Below, piece by piece: positions 18,301 to 24,490 of a DNA stretch of 64,000 bases (position 1 is the stretch's first letter; the number at the start of each line of letters is the position of its first letter). A program made the translations under genes and the position numbers. A model generated the notes under the pieces. The model had not been told where the DNA came from and made no database searches. It saw only the letters and a list, made by a program, of their open reading frames with translations. Origin of the DNA: Tsuneonella amylolytica (lineage in GTDB: Bacteria; Pseudomonadota; Alphaproteobacteria; Sphingomonadales; Sphingomonadaceae); the NCBI RefSeq assembly GCF_003626915.1, contig NZ_CP032570.1, forward strand, positions 2,169,001 through 2,233,000, given 5' to 3'.

Positions 18301-18427
18301 CAACAACCTGTTCGACACGCGCCAGCGCGTAACCGACCAGAACGGGATCGTGCCCCTGCGTTACCAGCCCGGACTGATCGACCCGACCGGCCGCTTCGTC
18401 GAGGTCGAGTTCCGCAAGGTATTCTAG
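15383..18427 (+). CDS. TonB-dependent receptor with Cys-repeat/Gly-rich insert
   Basis: 1014 residues from a GTG with AAGGAA 8 bases upstream. Signal peptide to about residue 22 (TPVMA), TonB box DEIVVIAR (53-60), plug domain with VFLLNGQRISS and VEVLPEEVALKFGYP (about 70-160), then a beta barrel. Residues about 640-850 form a striking insert: Gly/Pro/Ala-rich linkers around four related Cys-containing segments, after which barrel strands resume at RWSLSLYHTV and run to the aromatic C-terminus VEFRKVF. It is an outer-membrane active transporter energised by TonB-ExbBD; the ligand is unknown. The gene stands alone, 206 bases from infA and 13 bases from a convergent hydrolase gene. Confidence 0.85.
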   Translation: MRIRPTQVSLIALSLAGTPVMAQEIPGEPVDGPETAQATEGESADPATTPTLDEIVVIARRVAGQVQTDSPPIVELNEEDVAAYGASSIADLVAQLSPQVGSGRGRGGRPVFLLNGQRISSFRELGRLPPEAIKKVEVLPEEVALKFGYPAEQRVINFILKDNFASREIEAEYGMPTAGGYGVGQIEGSLVTIAGTKRLNASVEYKNSTPLTEAERGIVQTPGSVPTVPGDADPAAYRSLVSRNSALEANITRSATLGADASAGSYTLNGQILHDVTRSLSGLETVRLTDPTGASALRTLGTDPIERRTVSDTYSFGSVLNKPLGDWQLTATLDAARGISRSRLDRRADTAPLVGAAAAGTLPITGPLPALSPAGRDEATTKTYTVDTLATLNGQPLLLPGGQTSLTLSAGYKLNGIDSSDTRSMAPDVSLDRRRATAGVTLGVPITSRREDFGAAIGDLSLNLAGGVEHLSDFGTLYNYTTGLVWKPTERLGLQATYVANDAAPSLTQLGAARIVNFNVPTYDFRTGQTVLITTTSGGNPDLLAEKQRDLKLSASYDLDLFERANVLVEYYRNRSSNVTSNFPLLTTDVEAAFPGRVTRAADGTLLAIDARPVTFASTASSRLRYGFNLFGKVGKPKPQAERGGGSGGGGGGRPAQAAAAPAAPPTTAPGAGGTTTTMTFDPARFAEMRTKFCATPEGQAPDLTGVPEGMLERLKDENGNVDPAKVAALKTRFCAADGAPGAPGGEGGTRRFDPQRFAALRTALDCVNPDTVPGTEGIPQEVLDRLKSPDGTVDPARLKEFKARICALPAPAAGQQGQGSEGGGRRGGGGEGGGGGGAMRFGPGGGGDGQGRWSLSLYHTVNLQNRVTIAPGGPVLDLLNGDATGNGGGISRHQVELEGGLFKDGIGARLSGNYASGTRVFGSGLPGSSDLRFGDLATFNLRLFVALDQQKWLTGNDNDPGFWKGARVSLRVNNLFDTRQRVTDQNGIVPLRYQPGLIDPTGRFVEVEFRKVF
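17415..17815 (+). repeat. Coding repeat: four Cys-containing xDPAR-type units inside the TBDT
   Basis: Two units of about 57 residues begin FDPARFAEMRT and FDPQRFAALRT. Each contains a second, shorter related segment (VDPAKVAALKTRFC and VDPARLKEFKARIC). Together they give four copies of a pattern (F/V)DP-x-(R/K)-x5-(R/K)-x-x-x-C, flanked by Gly-rich linkers. The two long units align over GxPxxxLxRLKxxxGxVDPA, so they arose by duplication. Confidence 0.75.
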
Positions 18428-18440
18428 CCGCGCGGGTTTC

Positions 18441-19238
18441 CTAGTGGAGGCGCGAGCGCGGGAAGGCGAAACCCGCGCAGCCCTTCGCCTCGAACGGAGA
18501 CCATTCGCCTTTGGGCTGGGCCAGCCGGTCGGCGATCGCCAGCATGACGGCGGGGTTCACCCCCAGCCCGATGTGGCTGGCATAGACCTCGATGTTCTCG
18601 GTCTGCGGATTGGCGTCCTCGCGCTGGACCGAGCCGCGCCAATGGACCACGCCGTCGCCCTTGGTAAGGATCGAGGTCGTGGGGACCGGCGGCGCTTCGG
18701 CCAGCTTGCGGAACTGGCCCGCGCGCATCGGTTCGGGTTCGCGTCCGTTCAGCATCTCGAACAGGCGGCGGGCGTTCGAATGGTCGCGGTCGTCGCTGAT
18801 CGGGCTGCCGAGCGTGATGACCTGGCGCACCTTGTCCGGCGCTTGCTTCGCCAGTTCCCGCGCGAACACGCCGCCCAAGCTCCAGCCGACGATGCTGATC
18901 TTGCCGCCGGTGCGCCGATACAGCTCGTCGACGCAATTCATCATGGCGGCAACGCGGACGTTGTCGACCTTCACGTTGCGGCCCAGCTTCCAGCCGACGG
19001 CGTCGTAGCCGAGCTGGCCGAGCAGGCGGCGCATCGGCCCGGTGCTGCCGTCGGTCGCCATGAAGCCGGGCAGAACGAGCACCCCGTGTCCATCGCCGCG
19101 CGGGAGGAAGGACAGGAGCGGACGCAGCGCCAGGAACGCGGCCAGTTCGCCCATCGCCCGGCTGGGTTCCGTAAGCGATAGCAGGCGGCTGGGCGGGTGG
19201 GCGCGGTAGCCGGGATTGGTGGTGGTGACTGCGGTCAA
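18441..19238 (-). CDS. Alpha/beta hydrolase, lipase/esterase-like
   Basis: 265 residues, cytoplasmic by lack of a signal peptide. Lipase-like elements: VLVLPGFMATDGST near residue 55 (oxyanion region), nucleophile elbow GWSLGG (residues about 118-123), and a candidate catalytic His in ASHIGLGVNP. The start is a TTG at 19236-19238 with AGGAG 7 bases upstream, overlapping the TGA of the WS/DGAT gene (TTGA), so it is translationally coupled to it. The pairing suggests a role in neutral-lipid or wax-ester turnover (inference); the substrate is not known. Confidence 0.78.
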   Translation of the reverse strand: MTAVTTTNPGYRAHPPSRLLSLTEPSRAMGELAAFLALRPLLSFLPRGDGHGVLVLPGFMATDGSTGPMRRLLGQLGYDAVGWKLGRNVKVDNVRVAAMMNCVDELYRRTGGKISIVGWSLGGVFARELAKQAPDKVRQVITLGSPISDDRDHSNARRLFEMLNGREPEPMRAGQFRKLAEAPPVPTTSILTKGDGVVHWRGSVQREDANPQTENIEVYASHIGLGVNPAVMLAIADRLAQPKGEWSPFEAKGCAGFAFPRSRLH

Positions 19239-20803
19239 GATGCGCTCCTGCGGGATTTCGGTTGCGAGGACGAACGGTTCGCGGCGCGCTTCGTGCCCTT
19301 GGCGCGGCTCTTTTCGGCGGCCGGCTTTTTCGGCGCGGCTCTTTTCTTAGGTGCAGGCTTCGTATCCGCAGGTGTTGGCGCGCGCGCGGCGTCGCGCAGT
19401 TCGTGAAAGCTGTCCTCCAGGCACTGCGCGTAGAATTCCGGATCGGGCATCAGTTCGCGGCAGGCGGTAAAGGCGATCGTCGCTTCGTCGGTGTAGGACT
19501 GGACGACGTGGGCGAGGCCCATGCTGTCGGTCAGGCAGATGAGGCCCATCATGCTTTCGAGCCGCGCGCCGGCCGAATAGATCGGTACGGGCGGGCCGGG
19601 TACGTTGGTCACGACCGTGTTGAACGCCGGGCCCATGCCCCGGTTGGCGAGGCCGAGCCGGGTGTAGAGCTGCGCCCCGAGGCTCATCCACAGGGCTGGG
19701 CTGACCTTGCTCGCCTCGGTCATGTTGCGGGCGCCGATCGCCTCGGTCATCGTCTTGGAATTGGTGGTCTTCGACTGGACGTAGGTCAGCCGTTCGACCG
19801 GGTCTTCGATGTGCGAACCCAGCTGCACGACCATCGCCGCCACCTGGTTGCCCATGTCGCCTTTCTCTTCCTTCGAACGGACAGAGATCGGGGCCATCGC
19901 GGTGAGCGACTTCTCGGGCAGTTCGCCATGCTTCTGAAGGTACTTGCGCAGCGCTCCTCCGATGATCGCGAGGAAGGCGTCGTTGACCTTCGCCCCCTGC
20001 ACCAGCGTGCGGATCGCCTTGATGTCGGCCAGCGGCACGCTGCGCCCCTCGACCACGCGGTGCGGGCTGATGACCTTGTTGAACCGGGTCCTGGGCGCGA
20101 TCATCTCGCGTCCGACGCTGAACTCCTTTGCCGCCAGACCCTTGATCGCCTTGGCAAGGCCCGGGGCCGCCTTGGCCGCCACCTCCAGCTGCTTCATCGG
20201 GTTGGTGATGGCGTTGAAATAGCTCTTGCCGAGGAGTTCGGCGGGATTGGGCACCTTGCCCGGCTTCCAGTCGTCGGGCGCGGCGGGCGGCGGCTCGTCA
20301 GGGTCGAGCGTGTGCATCGCTTCCATGAGGTCGATGCCGCTCATGCCGTCGATCGCGGCGTGGTGGACCTTGGTCACCATCGCGTAGCACCCCTTGGGGA
20401 TGCCCTCGATCCCGTCGAGCCCCTCGACCACGGTGAACTCCCACGGCGGACGGGTGAGGTCGAGCGGGCGGGCGAAGATGCGCGCCGCCTGAATGCACAG
20501 CTGGCGCCAGTCGCCCGGCTGCGGCAGTGCGACGTGGCGCAGGTGGTATTCGAGGTCGAAATCCGGATCCTCGATCCAGTAGGGGTAGTCGAGGTCGAAC
20601 GGCACCCGCACCAGCCGCTGGCGGATCGTGCGCGACAGCTGCATCCGGCTTTCGAAGAAGGCGAGGATGTCCTTGAACCGGACGAAGCCGCCCGGCGCGG
20701 TCGCGGGGTTGTAGATAAGGATCGAACCGATGTGCATCGGCGAATTCTTCGTCTCCAGCGCGACGAAGCTCGCATCCATACCCTGCAATTGCCGCAAGCG
20801 CAT
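19235..20803 (-). CDS. Wax ester synthase/diacylglycerol acyltransferase (WS/DGAT)
   Basis: 522 residues. The active-site HHAAIDG (HHxxxDG), N-terminal region NSPMHIGSILIY, the PLDLTRPPWEF motif and a late NVPGPPVPIY place it in the bacterial WS/DGAT family. These enzymes acylate fatty alcohols or diacylglycerol with acyl-CoA to make wax esters or triacylglycerol at the inner membrane or lipid bodies. After about residue 475 comes an unusual Lys/Ala/Pro-rich tail (PAPKKRAAPKKPAAEKS) of about 40 residues. The ATG at 20803 has AGGAG only 2 bases upstream; a TTG two codons later has better spacing, so the start may be a few residues off. It is followed by the coupled hydrolase gene. Confidence 0.85.
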   Translation of the reverse strand: MRLRQLQGMDASFVALETKNSPMHIGSILIYNPATAPGGFVRFKDILAFFESRMQLSRTIRQRLVRVPFDLDYPYWIEDPDFDLEYHLRHVALPQPGDWRQLCIQAARIFARPLDLTRPPWEFTVVEGLDGIEGIPKGCYAMVTKVHHAAIDGMSGIDLMEAMHTLDPDEPPPAAPDDWKPGKVPNPAELLGKSYFNAITNPMKQLEVAAKAAPGLAKAIKGLAAKEFSVGREMIAPRTRFNKVISPHRVVEGRSVPLADIKAIRTLVQGAKVNDAFLAIIGGALRKYLQKHGELPEKSLTAMAPISVRSKEEKGDMGNQVAAMVVQLGSHIEDPVERLTYVQSKTTNSKTMTEAIGARNMTEASKVSPALWMSLGAQLYTRLGLANRGMGPAFNTVVTNVPGPPVPIYSAGARLESMMGLICLTDSMGLAHVVQSYTDEATIAFTACRELMPDPEFYAQCLEDSFHELRDAARAPTPADTKPAPKKRAAPKKPAAEKSRAKGTKRAANRSSSQPKSRRSAS

Positions 20804-20877
20804 CTCTCCTGCCGCCCGTGTTGTGCGGGTCAAGGCGCGGAGACTAACACAAGTTGGACGCTTGGCAATCGTACCGG

Positions 20878-22047
20878 TCAGAGCGCGTCGCCGGCCGCCA
20901 CCCCGCTCGCCCAGGCCCACTGGAAATTGTATCCGCCAAGCCAGCCGGTGACGTCGACCGCCTCGCCGATCGCGTAGAGGCCGGGGACGGCCTTCGCCTC
21001 CATCGTTTTCGACGACAGCTCGCTCGTCGCGATGCCGCCCACGGTAACTTCCGCCTTGGCGAAACCTTCGCTGCCGTTGGGGCGGAAAGTCCACCGGGCC
21101 AGCCGCGCTTCGGCGGCGCGCAGGGCGGCGTCTGGCTGGTTGCCGATCTCGCGCTCCAGCGCCAGCCGTTCGGCCAGTGTGTCCGCGAGCCGTTCGGGCA
21201 GGGCGTCGCGGACGAGAGCGCGCAGGGTAACGCGCGGGTTCGTGCGCTTGGCCTCGGTCAGCCAGCCGGGCGCGCGATCGGGCAGGAAGTTCACCGCGAC
21301 GTCCTCCCCCGGCCGCCAGTAGCTCGAGGCCTGGAGGATCGCCGGGCCCGAAAGTCCGCGATGGGTGAACAGCGCCGCCTCGCGGAAGGCCGGGCCGTTC
21401 GCCTGCGTCTCCACGTGGGCCGACACGCCCGACAGTTCGCGGAACAGCACGTCCTCGCCGCCCAGCGTCAGCGGGACGAGCGCGGGGCGCGGTTCGACCA
21501 CTTTCATCCCAAACCGGCGCGCGAGATCGTAGGCTATGCCCGTCGCGCCCATTTTCGGGATGCTCGGCCCGCCGGTGGCGATCACCAGCGCCGGCGCGGC
21601 GACGTCGCCGACTCGGAACGCCCCGTCCGCGTGGCCGACCTTGCCGATCTCCGCGTCGGTGCGGATCTCGACGGCGCCCTTCTCGCACTCTGCCAGCAGC
21701 ATCTCGACGATCTGCTTGGCCGATCCGTCGCAGAAGAGCTGGCCCAGCGTCTTCTCGTGCCACGCGATGCCGTAGCTTTCCACGAGGTCGAGAAAGTCCC
21801 GCGGGGTGTACCGCGCCAGCGCGCTCTTGGCGAAATGCGGATTGGTGCTGAGGTAGTTCGCCGGCCCTGCGCCGATGTTGGTGAAGTTGCACCGCCCGCC
21901 GCCCGAGATGAGGATCTTCTTCCCCACCTTCTCGGCGCGTTCGAGCACCAGCACCCGCCGCCCGCGCTGCCCGGCGCGCGCGGCACACATCAGGCCTGCT
22001 GCCCCGCCGCCGAGGATGATCGCATCGTATCGCACGCCATGTTGCAT
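20878..22047 (-). CDS. NAD(P)/FAD-dependent oxidoreductase, BaiN/HI0933-like family
   Basis: 389 residues. N-terminal dinucleotide-binding motif ILGGGAAGLMCAARAG, then the family-specific KILISGGGRCNFTN and the C-terminal FAD closure GLYAIGEAVDVTGWLGGYNFQWAWASG. This matches the HI0933/BaiN flavoprotein family (TIGR00275 group), for which the physiological reaction is mostly unknown. It is soluble with no signal peptide. It is divergent from uvrC with 29 bases between the start codons. The call rests on clear motifs; the function is open. Confidence 0.85.
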   Translation of the reverse strand: MQHGVRYDAIILGGGAAGLMCAARAGQRGRRVLVLERAEKVGKKILISGGGRCNFTNIGAGPANYLSTNPHFAKSALARYTPRDFLDLVESYGIAWHEKTLGQLFCDGSAKQIVEMLLAECEKGAVEIRTDAEIGKVGHADGAFRVGDVAAPALVIATGGPSIPKMGATGIAYDLARRFGMKVVEPRPALVPLTLGGEDVLFRELSGVSAHVETQANGPAFREAALFTHRGLSGPAILQASSYWRPGEDVAVNFLPDRAPGWLTEAKRTNPRVTLRALVRDALPERLADTLAERLALEREIGNQPDAALRAAEARLARWTFRPNGSEGFAKAEVTVGGIATSELSSKTMEAKAVPGLYAIGEAVDVTGWLGGYNFQWAWASGVAAGDAL

Positions 22048-22076
22048 GGGGCGCCCCCTATCCCTAGCTGGACCGT

Positions 22077-24053
22077 ATGTCGCGCGCAGAAGCCGGAAGT
22101 CCCCACGATCCCCGCGGCAAGGAGCGGTTCAACGAGGATCGCGCGACCTATACCGTCAAGGGCGAGGGCGGCGCGAAGCCCGATATCGAGGCGGGCGTCG
22201 CCGCGATCCGCGATACCGTCCGCACCCTGAAACCGCGCCCCGGGGTCTACCGGATGCTCGATGCACGCGGCGACGTGCTCTACGTCGGCAAGGCGCGCAG
22301 CCTCAAGGCGCGGGTGGCGAACTACACGCAGGTCAAGGCGCTCTCCAACCGGCTCAAGCGGATGGTCAGCCAGACGCGGCGGATGGAGATCGTGGTCACC
22401 AACTCGGAGGCCGAGGCGCTGCTGCTCGAAGCGCAGCTCATCAAGCGCTTCCGCCCGCCGTACAACGTGCTGCTGCGCGACGACAAATCGTTTCCGTTCA
22501 TCCTCTTGCGGGCGGAACATAAATTTCCGCGCATCCAGAAGCATCGCGGCGCGCGGCGAGCCAAGGGCAACTACTACGGTCCGTTCGCCAGCGCCGGTGC
22601 GGTCAACGTCACGATCAACGCGCTCCAGAAACTGTTCCTGCTTAGGTCTTGCACCGACAGCTTTTTCGCCCGACGCGACCGGCCGTGCCTGCTTTATCAG
22701 ATCAAGCGCTGCTCGGCCCCCTGCGTCGGTCGGATTGACCCGGAAGGCTACGCTGAACTCGTCGCCGAGACCAAGGAGTTCCTGTCGGGCAAGTCGGGCG
22801 CAGTGCAGAAGAAGATCGAGGTGCAGATGGCCGCCGCCGCCGCGGACCTCGACTTCGAGCGCGCGGCGATGCTGCGCGATCGGCTGCGCGCGGCGACCGC
22901 AATCCAGGGCAGCCAGGCGATCAACGCCAGTGGCGTGGGCGATGCCGACGTCTTCGCGCTCGCCGCCAAGGGCGGGCAAATCGGGGTGCAGGCGTTCTTC
23001 ATCCGCGGCGGGCAGAACTGGGGCCACCGCACCTTCTGGCCGAGCCATACGAACGAGGTGGACGAGGACGAGGTGCTCGCCGACGTCCTGCTCCAGTTCT
23101 ACGAGGAAGTGCCGCCCCCGCGCACGATCCTGGTCGACCGCGAGCTGCCCGAGCAGGAGCTGATCGGCGAGGCCTTGTGCGAGAAGGCGGGGCACGGGGT
23201 CGACATCTCGATTCCCCAGCGCGGCACCCGGCGGCGGCTGATGCAGCAGGCCCAGCGCAACGCGGTGGAAGCATTGGAGCGCCGGCTGGCCGAAAGCGGC
23301 ACCAAGGCGAAGATCATGCGCGAACTCGCCGAATTCCTCGAGCTGCCCGAGCCGCCCAATCGCATCGAGGTTTACGACAACAGCCACATCCAGGGTGACA
23401 AGGCCCTGGGTGCGATGGTGGTCGCCGCACCCGACGGTTTCGTGAAGGGCCAGTACCGCAAGTTCAACATCAAGACGGCGCAAACCAACGACGACTTCGC
23501 GATGATGCGCGAGGTGATGACCCGCCGTTTCCGCAACCTCGCGGAGAACCCCGAAGCGGGGGAGGGCGCGGGGAGCAAGGCCGGAGGGCACGAGACCATC
23601 TGGCCCGATCTGGTCCTGATCGATGGCGGTAAGGGCCAGATGTCGAGCGTGAAGGATGCGCTGGAAGATCTCGGTATCGAGGACGTGCCTCTGATCGCCA
23701 TCGCCAAGGGGCCGCATCACGGCCGCGAGGGGCGCGAAGTGTTCCATTTTCCCGACGGGCGGGAGAAGACTCTGCCGCTGAACAGCCCGCTGCTGTTCTA
23801 CCTCCAGACCCTGCGCGACGAGGTTCACCGCTACGCCATCGGCGCCCACCGCGCCAAGCGCAGCCGCGCGATCACCGCTTCACCGCTCGACGAGATTCCC
23901 GGCATCGGCCCGGGGCGCAAGCGCGCGCTGCTGCTGCACTTCGGCACCGCGGGGAAGGTCCGGGCGGCCGCGCTCGAGGACCTCAAGCGAACCCCCGGTA
24001 TCAGCGAAGGCGTGGCGCAGAAGATCTGGGATTTCTACCACCCCAGCGCGTGA
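22077..24053 (+). CDS. uvrC: UvrABC system protein C (excinuclease subunit)
   Basis: 658 residues, the normal size. The GIY-YIG nuclease domain (GVYRMLDARGDVLYVGKA, about 58-140) makes the 3' incision. A Cys cluster (CLLYQIKRCSAPC) precedes a UvrB-interacting UVR motif (residues about 245-270, DLDFERAAMLRDRL). The UvrC RNase H-like endonuclease domain holds VYDNSHIQG and LVLIDGGKGQ, and tandem helix-hairpin-helix motifs (EIPGIGPGRKRALL) close the protein. It acts in nucleotide excision repair with UvrA and UvrB. The N-terminal 40 residues are longer than in E. coli. A hairpin terminator follows. Confidence 0.95.
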   Translation: MSRAEAGSPHDPRGKERFNEDRATYTVKGEGGAKPDIEAGVAAIRDTVRTLKPRPGVYRMLDARGDVLYVGKARSLKARVANYTQVKALSNRLKRMVSQTRRMEIVVTNSEAEALLLEAQLIKRFRPPYNVLLRDDKSFPFILLRAEHKFPRIQKHRGARRAKGNYYGPFASAGAVNVTINALQKLFLLRSCTDSFFARRDRPCLLYQIKRCSAPCVGRIDPEGYAELVAETKEFLSGKSGAVQKKIEVQMAAAAADLDFERAAMLRDRLRAATAIQGSQAINASGVGDADVFALAAKGGQIGVQAFFIRGGQNWGHRTFWPSHTNEVDEDEVLADVLLQFYEEVPPPRTILVDRELPEQELIGEALCEKAGHGVDISIPQRGTRRRLMQQAQRNAVEALERRLAESGTKAKIMRELAEFLELPEPPNRIEVYDNSHIQGDKALGAMVVAAPDGFVKGQYRKFNIKTAQTNDDFAMMREVMTRRFRNLAENPEAGEGAGSKAGGHETIWPDLVLIDGGKGQMSSVKDALEDLGIEDVPLIAIAKGPHHGREGREVFHFPDGREKTLPLNSPLLFYLQTLRDEVHRYAIGAHRAKRSRAITASPLDEIPGIGPGRKRALLLHFGTAGKVRAAALEDLKRTPGISEGVAQKIWDFYHPSA

Positions 24054-24069
24054 GGCGGCTCAAACGAAG

Positions 24070-24097
24070 AAGGGCGCCGGAACGCTCCGACGCCCTT
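24070..24097. terminator. Bidirectional hairpin between uvrC and the small protein gene
   Basis: AAGGGCG at 24070-24076 pairs with CGCCCTT at 24091-24097, with an inner CGG/CCG pair. It lies between the convergent ends of uvrC (24053) and the gene ending at 24119. The pyrimidine run CTTCTTC follows it on the minus strand; the plus side has only CCTTGG. Confidence 0.65.
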
Positions 24098-24118
24098 CCT
24101 TGGTGATTCTGTTGCGGC

Positions 24119-24421
24119 TCAGGACTGGCGGGTGCCGGTCATCGCCATGCTGCCGAACGCGCCGGCGTTGACCGAACCGTTGAGGTTGTCGCCTTCGACG
24201 GTGGCGTTGCCTTCCAGCTTCATCGGCATGGGCGAGGTCATGTTCATCGTCCAGGTGAGCGTGTCGCCGTCGATCTTGCCGTTTTCGACATCCATCGAGC
24301 CCATCGCGCCGGCGTTCTGGCCGGAGAACGTGCCGTCCCCGTTGTCGACGACGGTGAAGGTGCTCTTCTGGTCGCCCATCGGGGTCTTGGTGACGCAATC
24401 GTAAGTACCGGCAACGGCCAT
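24119..24421 (-). CDS. Small conserved hypothetical protein
   Basis: 100 residues, no signal peptide and no membrane segment. The composition (many Gly, Thr, Met and Asn; repeated short strands such as GTFSGQNAGAMGS and GDTLTWTMNM) suggests a small all-beta fold. Two Gly-Ala/Met motifs, NAGAMGSM and NAGAFGSM, look like an internal repeat. I do not recognise a family with a known function. It has a clear ATG, is bracketed by hairpins at 24070-24097 and 24448-24469, and follows the M16 peptidase in the same direction, 69 bases downstream of its stop. Confidence 0.65.
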   Translation of the reverse strand: MAVAGTYDCVTKTPMGDQKSTFTVVDNGDGTFSGQNAGAMGSMDVENGKIDGDTLTWTMNMTSPMPMKLEGNATVEGDNLNGSVNAGAFGSMAMTGTRQS

Positions 24422-24447
24422 GGTCTTCTCTCCTCGGGTAGATGAAA

Positions 24448-24469
24448 CAGGCCCGGATATTCGGGCCTG
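24448..24469 (-). terminator. Hairpin after the M16 peptidase gene
   Basis: CAGGCCCG at 24448-24455 pairs with CGGGCCTG at 24462-24469 around a 6-base loop (GATATT). On the minus strand it follows the peptidase stop codon by 21 bases, with a weak T run (GTTTC). It may end the peptidase transcript or act as a processing/attenuation site before the small gene. Confidence 0.5.
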
Positions 24470-24490
24470 CTTACATCGGTGTCAACGACT

